From Aptenodytes patagonicus (Eukaryota; Chordata; Aves; Sphenisciformes; Spheniscidae): a DNA stretch of 64,000 bases. The translations under genes and the position numbers were made by a program. The notes under the pieces were generated by a model. That model saw nothing but the letters and a program-made list of their open reading frames with translations, did not search any database and was not told the DNA's origin. The stretch lies in the NCBI RefSeq assembly GCF_965638725.1, contig NC_134951.1:23567746-23631745 (forward strand), in the 5' to 3' direction. Each line of letters starts with the position of its first letter. The stretch's first letter is position 1. Below are positions 38,201 through 50,200 of the stretch, in pieces.

Positions 38201-41200
38201 AGCCTTCCTACCCTCGAGCGGATCAACACTCCCACCCAACTTGGTGTTGTCTGCAAACTTACTGAGGGAGCACTTGATCCCCTCATCCAGATCATTGATA
38301 AAGATCTTGAACAAGACCAGCCCCAAAACTGAGCCCTGGGGAACACCGCTCGTGACCGGCCGCCAACTGGATGTAACTCCATTCACCACAACTCTCTGGG
38401 CCCGGCCGTCCAGCCAGTTTTTGACCCAGCACAGAGTACACCTCTGTGTTGCTACAAGCTTTCACAGGGGAAGCTAGTTCAAAGTCTCAGCTGTCAAAAT
38501 CTCTTGGGAGTCTTGCTTCTTGCTTGGAGAACATACTATAGGAATATACTTCACTTTGAAAAGTAGAGGTGTAATTCCTATTCTAGTCAATGGAGCCTGG
38601 ACAGAAACTTGGCTGACTTGCTGCTAGGTGTTTCACTTAGTCTAAGCTTCATTGTCTTAATCTCAAAATGTATTTAGTCCTCACTTTCATGGCTTTGGGT
38701 GGGAATGTTGCTCAGAGTGAAGAGGTGAATGAATGTTTAGGGAACACGAGTTAAAAATCTAGGCCGCTTTTGACTGAAAGGTTTTTCTCTATGCACAGTC
38801 TTTTCTATGCTTTTGTGAATTTAAGAATAGTGGAATTTTATGGAAATGCTGTTGCTAGTTCTTTTCAGAGACAAGACATGAGGCTAGATGCATCTTTTGT
38901 CTGACAATATAGTAATGTATTACTGGGACAGTTTGTTGCTGATAAACTTGGAAATGGTGGGTGTTCATATGTCCAGACAGGAAGACAAGAATAATTTAAG
39001 TGATAGCTTTGAGGAGTTTTAGTAGATGTAAGAATCAAGACTAACTCATATCTTTTTATCTGCTCTAAGGCCTCTTTTTGCAAATCTACATGTGAAATGA
39101 TACTATTCATACATAAAATGGTATTTATACTGTTGCAGAATATTAATATCTTATAATATTTGATTCTGTTCGTTAGTTGATTAATGACAGCAGATCTGGT
39201 AGATCTAAACAGAATCAACACTCTTCTGCAGAATTTATGATCTCGTGGATTTGGGGGGTAAATTTCAAGATTTTTTGTGTTTGCTACTGTAGTATATGGC
39301 TTGATAAAGCAAACATAATCTATCCCTAATCCCTACTTTTTCCACAGTTGAAATCTACAGAGGTGTTTATGTTGGATCATACTGGAGAGAAAATATTGAT
39401 AAGCACTTCAACAGGAAATAGGTTTCTAAAGGAAATTTCTTGGTCTGAAACAGAATTTTGTTCACTTTCAGAACATGCTGCAAGTTTAGTTCTATAAGAG
39501 AAGTTTCATAAGGAGAAAGGAAATACCATTCATTAATGTACAGAGAAAGCAGAGATGTTAACCTTTTAGTGCTGCATGTCCATTGGTCAACAGTTGCGGG
39601 TTTGAAGGACAGCAGAGTTGATGGTGGTACAGAGAAGAGCAATTAGAGTGATCAGAGTGATGGAGCAACTGCCTTGAGGAGAGACTAAGAAGACTGGGAC
39701 TCCTGAAGAAGTGGAGAAGGCTGGGGGGCTGTGGCTATTTATAAAAGCATGAAGGTAGTGGATAAGTTGGATGCAGTAGTTGTTCACCAGAATTCATGAG
39801 ATTTGAACTAGCAGGCATTCACTGTAACTAGTAGATTAATTTAAAATAGATGAAGTATTTCTTTAAGTAGCAGGTAGTGAACTGCTGCTGCAGAGTATCA
39901 GCAGGTTTGAAAAGGTATTGGACAAATTCATATGCAACAAGCCCATAAATAAATAGTGACAGGAAAAACTGAGGATGTATCTCCAACATCCTTGCTCTTA
40001 CCAGTGTGTATTCTGAGGAATTACAAGGGGAACAGATTGCGGAACAGAACTGGGCTCGTGTGCTCTTCCTAAGTGGCGTCTTCTGTTTCTACCATCAGAG
40101 ACAAAATGTGGGTCTGATGCAGAAGGTCATTTATTATATTTGCTGTTTCCTCGTTTGTTTGGTTTACTCTTCATTTGTAAAGAATCACTTTTCCCATACA
40201 AATTACACTGATTTATTTTTATATGAGCTATCCTGAACTGACCATAGACATCATTTCTTATTTCTTTCATGTTTTACAGTGAATAACCCTATACCTTCCA
40301 ACTTGAAGTCAGAAGCTAAAAAGGCAGCTAAAATATTACGAGAATTCACAGAAATAACTTCCAGAAACGGACCTGATAAAATCATACCTCGTGAGTAAAT
40401 GTTTTGATTCAGCTTAAACCTCCAGTGCTCCCCTGGTTTGAAATCCTGCTCTCTTTACCAATTCCCTCTGTTTTCACTGACCATAACTTAGGGAGGAATG
40501 AAGATCTAGGGTGCCATAACTTCTGTGAAAATATTTTGGAGGTAAAGGGGTTCAGTTTGCTGTATTCTAGGCAGACATTACTTACTGGGAGGGATCTTCT
40601 GCATGTTTACAACCACAGGGTACCTGCAGAGGAAGGCTTCTCTCTGGGGTGGATGGACTGTCTCATGTTCACCCTGTGAATGTCTGTTCTTAAGGGAAAA
40701 CCTGGAATAGTAGCTCCAGTTCTTGAATATTTGTGTTTATCAGAATTAGCTAGGTGAAAATAAGTTGAAGGAAAGAGATCAGGGTACATTTCTCCTTTGA
40801 TACTGATTAAGCACTCTTATTTGCTGCTGTCCTCTTTATTTTTGCAATTGTTATTCTGTGTTTCTCCTAGTGTCTTCCTTCATCTGGTGTTGCTGGTTGT
40901 GGCTTTGAATTTATAACTATTATGTTCCAGAAGGCCTGTCGTAAGACTTGCAGGATGATGACACTTTATTTGCCACAAACACTGTCTAATGATATAAGCT
41001 GATTACGCTGCTGTGTGTTGCTGTGATTTAAATTCAGACTCCTCTCCTCCAAAAATCTGTAGAGACATGGATGTCAACTATTTACTGCTTCTTTATCTTG
41101 CTGAGGGTACTCACGCACAATGTTCGTGGCAATAAGCAAACTAATTCTGTATGAGCTAACCGGGACAGGTGAAGCAGTTGTGGCAGTGTAGAGATCAGCA

Positions 41201-44200
41201 CAGGCTAATGTAACCTATGACTAGCTTTGTGGTTGACTATGGAGTGGAGGTGTAATTATCAGTTCAGCTTTATTGCAGTTTTCTTTAAGCTTTTGCTTCA
41301 ATTATTTCACTCTTATGTGTTCAAAATTGCTAAATGTAGAGTTTGATTTTCCCCTTCTCTTTGAACTACTCTTACAAGATCTTGAATAAATGATTTTGCT
41401 GTTTCAGCCCATGTAATAGCTAAAGCCAAAGGCCTTGCAGTTTTGTCTGTCATCAAAGCTGGATTTTTGGTGACTGCTCGAGGTGGAAGTGGAATTGTAT
41501 TAGCTCGTCTTTCTAATGGAAGTAAGTGGATGTTTTCCTTTTGTACTTCATGGGAGAATTAGAAGGAAAAAAAATTTTTTTTTCTTCATTATTTCTTTTC
41601 ACAGCATAAAACATGAGATATGTAAGGAGTCAAGCCAGCAGGTGACAATGTTTGGTTTGAAAGCTGTCTTCAAAATTTTGTGCCTACATTGGACCAGATT
41701 TAAATAATGCTTTCAGTATCTTTGTAGAAAAGTCTGAAATATAAAGGCCTATAGTTTAACGTTTATTAGAATAATGAATTATGTCCAGTCATGGGCAGTT
41801 GTATGATAAATCATTTGTAACAAAGATTTGTTGAAATGAGGGTTTGTATTTCTTGCGTTCCTACCAGTGGGATAAACCAGTACAGTTATGTGATTGCATT
41901 CTGGTGGCTGTGAACATAGTTTTAAATAGAGAACTTGTTAGCTTTTTTGAACTCTAATAATAAAATTAGTATTTCTTGTAACGTGTTAAAACGTCTGTAA
42001 ATTTGTCTTGTTTTGCATGACAGCCTGGTCTGCTCCTTCTGCAATAGGAATTGCTGGCCTTGGTGGTGGATTTGAAATTGGAATTGAGGTATAATTTCAC
42101 ATTTGAAATAATTTGTTGGTAACTTTTTTTGCAAGAAATTAAAATGCATTGACAAAGATCTAAATGCTGGTGAGATAGTAGGATCTATTTTTCTGTGTAA
42201 AAAAGCTATCATAAATCCGTTTATACAAGACAAACAAAATGTGGGGTTTTGATCAGTCTAATTACTTGGAGAGATTTAAAGGAAAAGAAGTGGCATAACA
42301 GCTATTTCCTCAATTTCTCACTTCTCGCAGACTGAATTTTTCCCTTATGGAAAACTTCCAGTCAGTGCTCACATATAAGCCAATTGGAGTTAATTAAAAG
42401 TATCCTATACTTAATACTGTATCAAATGCTTTTTTTAAAGAGTAACAAGGACTCTCATCTGGCAAGAAACAGTGAAAGGAATTGAAGGTGGAGTAAAATG
42501 GAGCCTAGCTAATGCTACTGTACTTCACACATTCCCCACTCAAACTTGTGATTACTGACTTCACCCTTCAGATTGGGAGTACCAAAACTGATGGTGCCTC
42601 CTCTGAAGGAGTGCTACAGAAAATGAGTCAGTTTCCAGTCTGCAGAAATGGTTGAATGAGGGACTCTCAACGTGTTCAGAGAAATCCTGTTGATCTGAGA
42701 GCCCTGACAGCTCTCTGCCTCTGCTTCCCACCTCTTCTTCCTCACAGCTCCTTCAGCCTTGTTTGTTTCCATCTTTCCTCCTCTTTCCCACCCTAGCCTC
42801 CAGTCTTGTCCTTCTCTTTTCTTTCTGTTTAGCTTCTGTTGTACCAATTCCCAAAAAAAATCAAAGTAACAGTATGCTGCCAACAAGATCTCTTGCTATG
42901 GGCATTCTGCTCTTCAGAAGAATACATGCATAGCTGATCTGGGTGGTACGCAGCAGCCCCCAGTGGGTCTCCTACAACTAGCCAGCTATCCCTGTCCTGA
43001 CAGCCAGTCAGCCAGCACTCACATAATGAGCAACGGATCAATATTTTATTGTATCCTCATTGTTCAGTGTGTGATCTCAGGCATTATTACTGTGCACTTT
43101 TTAAAGGATGCTGTGAATACAAAATTACTAATTTTTTGTACGGATTTTTCTTTGGTTTTCATGGCTACAGAATCTGAATGCATTACAAAACATTGAGTTT
43201 GAGCCCTAGGGTTTGGGGTTTGAGGGTTTTTTTGCTTTTATGACAATGAAACAGACTCTTCAGCTGCTTTGATTAATCTATGAAACTTTTTCTTTAATCA
43301 TCTCCATCTGATATTTTAGATAATGTAACCACTTACTATTGATACTTAATCAAATAATTTCAATACAGAATCTATTTCCGAGAGGGTGTTTTTTCTGAGC
43401 AATATTGTGCCCTTCATTTGAAATTTTAGTCAGCTTACAAAATACTGTTTCCTTACTGGCATTATTATAACACAATCTTACTTACTTCTTCTGGAGAAGA
43501 GATGCTATTTGGAAATACCTAAGTGGCTTAGGAGCCCAGAGTCCAATTTCAGCATTCTTTTAGTCATAGATAAATTTAAACCTTGGAGAAATTGGTTGAA
43601 TTTTATTCCTGTAGGAGACATTATAGTTGACATAGTTGTAGTGGTACTTATGGGTGGTTTTAAACAACAAGAAGGAAATCACAGACTTCAGAAGTCGTAG
43701 TATTTGCATGTTTTTCAGTGAAGCAACTTGGTCAAGTTAAAGACCGATTTTAAAATTCAACTAAATGCTTTCCTTGAAGGTTTTCTCACTGTGGATTCAT
43801 TTAGCTTTAGCTGTGGATTCATCCTCTTAATGGGTAAGAGGAGGTAGCAGCATCCTGAATGACATTCTCTCTCCATCCCTGGATGATTCAGAAACTACTC
43901 ATGTCAGCCATCTTTTGTTTGGGATGGGGAGGAGGTTACCAGGGGGCTAATAACAAAGGCCTCTCTTACGCTGTGTGTAATACTTCTGGGCCAACCTTGT
44001 TTTGCAAATAATCTGGTATTTCCTTTTGTATTCCCTGCTGTCACTGTTTGGAATTTGGGGTAAGTTGGAAGTTTTTTTCTGAACCTGGCTTTCAGTCAAG
44101 TCCATCAGATAAAAGATCAGGCACAATAGTCCTTGGGCACATCTGTTTAAAAAATAATCCATCACAATAAGCTACAAAAGTGTAATTTACTCTGTTGAAC

Positions 44201-47200
44201 AGGCTGGCACTGCTGCAGTATTTTTTTTTTAATACATGTAGTGTGTTTACTGAGCTTTCAGGTGAGTTAGAGTGATCTTTATAGGATCATGCTTGTGTTT
44301 GAAAGACTTTTTCCTTTTTTAAAATGCATCATAGTTTAGGAAAAGAGTTGTAGGAGACTTCTATTGGAATTTGTTAAATGGAAGAGTTACAGTTTTACAA
44401 TACTGATGGCAATAGGCATCAACTTAAATAGTCGTAGAAATTATTTGATACGTGCATTTTGTTTCACTATCCAGGCAAATAAAGTCTTTTAAAAATAGTG
44501 ATTTTCTTTCATTTTGCATTTGAATCTTTCAAAAATACTTTGTTAGCTCTCCAGTTATTTGGTTTAATAGTTTCTTGAAGAAATTGGCTACATCTCATAT
44601 ATTCAAGTATTAAAAAAAATAAATATTAATTCATATATATATACACACTTAGATATTTATTAAACCCCTAATTTTCGATCAAGAAAATAAAATTTTGTCA
44701 ATAATGGGAAAACCTGTATCTTTATTGTTGTTTATTCTTTGGACAAACAAATAAGTAATTTTCATTTACTAAGTTCTGTCTTGCTGTTACTAATTCAATT
44801 ATGGAAGGATCAAAATTATTTTCTTAATCTGATCTCTCTTCACATCTGAAAATGCCTTCATAATTGTTTGCAGAAGGTGTAGAAAATTTGTTAATTAGGA
44901 AATTTTGAATTAAAATAGCATTTCTATTACAGCTATTGTCTATCACATACTGACCATATCTGCACTTGAAAAAAATCAGTCAAATTTGTTTAAAAATGTA
45001 AGTGAAAGGACTTAGTTTCTAAATATCTTGCAGAAAAAGTATCAACTTTGTTATGAAAACTGTTTCAAAAGAATCCTTTGCAAGAAAGGAAGTAATTCTC
45101 TGAGAGAACAAGAGATGCTCTCTTGAATTAAAACCCTGATAAATCTGGAGCTAGTTTTCATTTGGGATAGGGAATATCTTCAGTGCTCCCACCTGTTTTC
45201 CTGCAAAACGTAAGATTCTTCTCCCATGCCCTTCTAACTTTTGTCTTAAAAAGTATAGTATTTTTATTTGATATTTTATAGGTTTCAGACTTAGTGATAA
45301 TATTGAATCATGAAAGAGCAGTAGAAGCTTTTGCCAAAGGAGGGAATCTTACACTTGGAGGAAATCTTACTGTGGCAATCGGACCTCTGGGGAGGTGAGT
45401 AAAATACTTTCCTAATGTGGGGTAGACTTAAATATGGGGTAGAATTAAATAGGAAGATAGTTTTTAAAGCTATACATAAACATTCACATGACTTTTTTTG
45501 ATATACTACAAAACAACCTGTGCAACCTATATATTGACTGGACCATACTGTTCTTGTAGTGTTATACCTTTTCAGTCACTTGTTGCTTTTTTTTTTTCCC
45601 TTTTTTTTTTTCTTCCTGATAAAGGCATTTATTGGTAGAAGGAAGGTGCTCTGAGGCTTATTCTCTTTTTGCAGGAGACTGCTTGGCTAGGCTCAATAAA
45701 GAGCACAGGTACTACTGTGCCTGCCTGAACTATTATTTTCATTGACCTATGGACCTGTGCTTTCTGTTACCGCAGATCTGCCTGACAGTAAATAAAAAAT
45801 ACACCAAATAATTACTTTTAAACCATAAGTGGTTAAGCCAGCTTGCTTTGAAGGATGAGATGATATAATCACAGAATAATTTAATTTGGAAGGGACCTTA
45901 GGAGATCTCTAGTCGAATCTCCTGCTCAAAGCAAGGTCTGTTATGACTTCAGATCAGGTTGCTCAGGCCTTTATTCCAGTTGGGTCTTGAAAACCTCCAA
46001 AGATGGAGACAGCACAGGCTCTCTGGGCAATCTGCTCTACTGCTCAGCTGTCCTTATTGTGAAAAGTTTTTCTTTACATCCAATCAAAACATTTTTTGGT
46101 TCAATTTATGTCCATAGCTTCTTGTCCTTCCACCATGCACTACTATAAAGAGCCTGGCTTCATATTCTTGATTGCCTCTTCATAGATACTTGAAGGCTGC
46201 TGTTAGGTCCCCCTTAAGTCTTCTCTTCTCCAGGCTAACCAAGCCCAGTTGCCTCAGACTCTTCTCATGGGACATACACCTCCTTACACCTTTGGTTTTA
46301 TGTTTTTACTGACGTTTTGTCATCTTTTCTGAAAAAATAAAAGGATAAGATGATACCTGTTCCACAGATGAGATAGATCTGTGGATCAGGGGAGGGCAGT
46401 GGATGTCATCTGCCTTGCAAGGCGTTCAGTATGCTGTCCTGCAACATCCCTGTGTCCAAGCTGCGACATAGTGGCCTAGGTGTTGGGGTGGGGCAGACTA
46501 GTGAATAGGTGAAAAACCAGATCATCAGGCTTGAATAATGGTGGTAAATGATTCATGTTGTACTCAGAGGCCAGGTTCCTGTGGAATTCCTCAGGAGACT
46601 CTTCAGGGACCTCTCCTGCTTGATATTTTTATCAGTGACGTGGAGGAGCAGATGTAAAATACGCTTTTCAAATTTGTGGATGACACCAAATAAAGGGGTG
46701 CAGCCAATACAGTTCAGAGTAGGGCTGCCATTCAGAATGATGGACCTAGAGAGTGTAGAGGAAAGATTCAACAGGAAACCTCATGAAACTAAATGAGGAC
46801 AAATGCTAAGTTCTGCACCCTTGGTTGGACGAACCTTCTGCAGTGATGTAGGCAGGGCCTGCCAGGCTGGGCAGCTGCCCTGTTGAGAACGTGCTGGGAT
46901 CCTGGTAGACAGTAGGCTGAGTCAGCAGTGCATCCTGACAGCAAAGGCAGCGAACAGTGTAGGGGGCTGCATTAACAGAGCTGTAACCAGTAGATAAGGG
47001 AAGTGATTGTTCTCCTTTACTTGGCACTTCACAGACTGTGCCTAGAATATTGTGTCTGGTTTTGGCTCTGCAGTGCAAGAAGAATGTTTATGAACTTGAG
47101 TGCATCCAGCAAAGGGCTACCAAGATGGCCGGGGACATGGAGCACATGAACTATGAGGCTGGGGGAGCTCGGCATATTTAACCTGGAGGAGAGAAGACCC

Positions 47201-50200
47201 TGAGGTCTTCTAAGAGGCTACATTCCCAACAGGAGATTACTAAGAAGACAGACTCCAACTCTTTACTGAGGTGCATGGCACGATAGTGAGAGATGGTAGT
47301 CATAAATTGAAACAAGGAAGATTCTGACTGGATATGAGAAAAAAAAATTCAACATTAGTATAATCGAGCATTGACACAGGTTGCTCAGACTGTCTGTGGA
47401 ATCTTTCTCCTTGGAAGTCTTCAAAAACTGGCTAGACAAAGTCCAGAGCAACCTGATCTCAATTTGATATTGTACCCACTTTGAGCAGGAGGTTGGACTG
47501 GCTCACTATCTGAGGTATCTTCAAATCCAAAATATTCTGTGGTCCTGTTTAGGACAAACATTGTAATCTTCCAGTTCTATTGAGGTCTGATAAGTCCTTA
47601 ATTGAAATATTTTGTGCTGTTTTGGGCCCCATAAAATCAAGGAAGATTTGGATATATTGGATAGAGTTCCAAGTCACCACAAACATAACCAGATTGTTTT
47701 AAAACATGATTAAAACATGGGCTAATCATTTTTGGACTGCTGAATGCAAGAGGTCATCTCAGATGGAGCATTCAGATGAACATTGGTCTGTGCTTCAGAG
47801 GAGACCTTACCAAACAAATTAATTATTTTGTAGTGGATCCTGTCTGAAATAAGAACTGAAAACTGATTTCAAGTCTGACCCAGCTGAATATATTCAACAG
47901 AGTTTGTAAGAACAGAGAGAAGTGAAACTCTTGCTGGCTTTTGATAAGATTAAAATAAAAAGACAATTGCTGTTCACGTTGCAAAGCCATATTGAAGAAT
48001 ATCAACCAAAGCTTTCTTCCTTCTAGAAACTTAGAAGGGGATGTTGCCCTGAGAAGCTCTGCTGCTGTCTATACATACTGCAAATCTCGAGGACTGTTTG
48101 CAGGTGTATCTCTGGAAGGAACCTGTTTAATTGAAAGGAAAGAAACAAATCGCAAGTAAGTTCTCTTCAAATCTAGATGATTCAGTGAAGGCATAGTGAC
48201 AAAATGAACTAGGACACATTCAATTTGGAAAAAGAGTTTGTTGTGAGAACATACTGTGCTGAGTTTAGAGTTTCTTGAGGGGCAAGGGTGTCTTCAATTT
48301 AGACATCATGCAATGGGTATTGAGAAGATGCTGAATGTTTAGAGATTATATATCTGTAGTGGGTTGACCTTGGCTAGCCATCAGATGCCACTCTCACTCC
48401 CCCTCCTCAACAGAACGGGGGGAGAAGAAATACGATGAAAAGCTCGTGGGTCGAGATAAGGACAAGGAGATCGCTTACCAATTACTGTCAGGGGCAAAAC
48501 AGACTCGGCTTGGGAAAATTAATTTAATTTATTGCCAGTTAATAAGAGGGTAGGATAATGAGAAATAAGAACAAATCTAAAAAACACCTTCCCCCCACCC
48601 CTCCCATCTTTACACACTCAACTTCACTCCCAACTTCTCTACCTCCTCCACCTGAGTGGCACAGGGGATGGGCATGGGGATTGTGGTCAGTTCATAAAGC
48701 TTTGTCTCTGCCACTCCTTCCTCCTCACTCTCCTCCCTCCTCCAGCGTGGGGTCCCTCTCATGGGAGACAGTCCTACATGAACTTCTTCAACGTGGGTCC
48801 TTCCACAGGCTGCAGTTCTTTAAGAACTGCTCCAGCATGGGTCCTTTCCACAGGGTGCAGTCCTTCAGGAACAGACTGCTCCAGTGTGGGTCTCCCACAG
48901 GGTCACAAGTCCTACCAGCAAACCTGCTCCAGTGTAGGCTTCTTTCCACGGGTCCTGCCAGGATCCTGCTCCAGTGTGGGCTCTCCACAGGGTCACAGCC
49001 TCCTTCAGGGCACCTCCACCTGCTCTGGTGTGGTGTCCTCCGTGGGCTGCAGGTGGATATCTGCTCCACTGTTAACCTCCATGGGCTGCAGGGGGACAGC
49101 CTGCCTCACCATGGTCTTCACCATGGGCTGCAGGGGAATCTCTGCTTCGCCACCTGAAGCACCACCTCCTCCTCCTTCTTCACTGACTTTGGTGTCTGCA
49201 GAGTTGTTTCCCATATTCTCACTCACCTTTCCCAGTTGCTGTTGCGCAGCTTTTTTTACCCTTTCTTAAATATGGGCTCAGCTTTGGCCAGTGGCGGGTC
49301 TGTCTTGGAGCTGACTGGAGCTAACTCTCTCTGACATTGGATAGCTTCTGGCATCTTCTCACAGAAGCCACCGCTGCGGCGCCACCCCTTACCAAAACCT
49401 TGCCATGTAAACCCAGTACAATATTGTAGAAGATAGCTATTGAGGTATTTACTTCATAATGAGAAATATTCTTTTAGGCCACTTGAAAACAAAAAAATCT
49501 GGTTTAGAGCGTCACTGAATTTGAGAAAATACCCAGCTTATGAAATGCTGCTTCCTTTGTGCAGCCTATTAAGCTTAAAATCCAAGGAACCACTGAGTGT
49601 CTTGCACTTGCATGTTCTGTGTTTATGAAAACTTTGATTCTGCTACTATCAGCAAAGACTAATGCTGATTTTAATGACAGCATGTCGGTAACTTTCAGCT
49701 ATCTCCATTCATAAAATTGAGGTTCCAGTGCTTCCATTAAGGAGTTTTACTACATCATTAAGGAATCTATTACAATGTTTTGCAAAAGTGGTGTATGTTT
49801 CTTCAGCTTGCTGCGTGATTGGCTTTCAAATGGTCTAGCTGATGCATTCTGCATGACCAGGAACAAAATATTACTGGTGAAGAACATTTTGAAATAAGGT
49901 GGTAGGTAGGTATTCAAATTTGCTGCAATTAGTTATCATTCAAAATTTACAGCATTGAACTAGTTCTGTCATTTCTCAATAGATGATCAGTAGGAGAAAT
50001 GTGGGGCTGGGGAGAGGGGACATTTGCACAAGATGGATTCATCTAGACATTGAAATGTAATGGTGATCAAATACCTGGCATCTTTTCTGTTTTTACAAGG
50101 TTTTATGGACAGGATATTCGGGCTAGTGCCATCTTGCTTGGTGATGTGCCTTTTCCTGCTCAAGCAGAAGATCTTTATGAAACTCTAGCATCCTTCACTG

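Larger units (their letters stand above)
26297..40279 (+). other. SH3YL1 intron 1 (inferred)
   Basis: About 14 kb. It contains the rest of the CpG island, a 39-bp tandem duplication (27697-27774), a 501-bp LTR (34643-35143), an AT-rich inverted repeat (36665-36702), a CR1 with a long ORF (37378-38440) and an older CR1 piece (about 39600-39940). From 26.7 to 34.6 kb I recognise no exon or transposon. ORFs there, including one of 121 codons at 31635-32000, match nothing I know. Confidence 0.7.

Noticed and set aside
47560-47800. Possible very old LINE piece right of the CR1 at 46365-47545
   Set aside because: A few words resemble old CR1/L3 sequence, but the match is too weak by eye to list as a feature.
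48558-49269. 199- and 163-codon ORFs with Gly/Leu/Ser-rich repeats
   Set aside because: They arise from the degenerate tandem repeats of a solo LTR, open in two frames, and are not host or viral genes.
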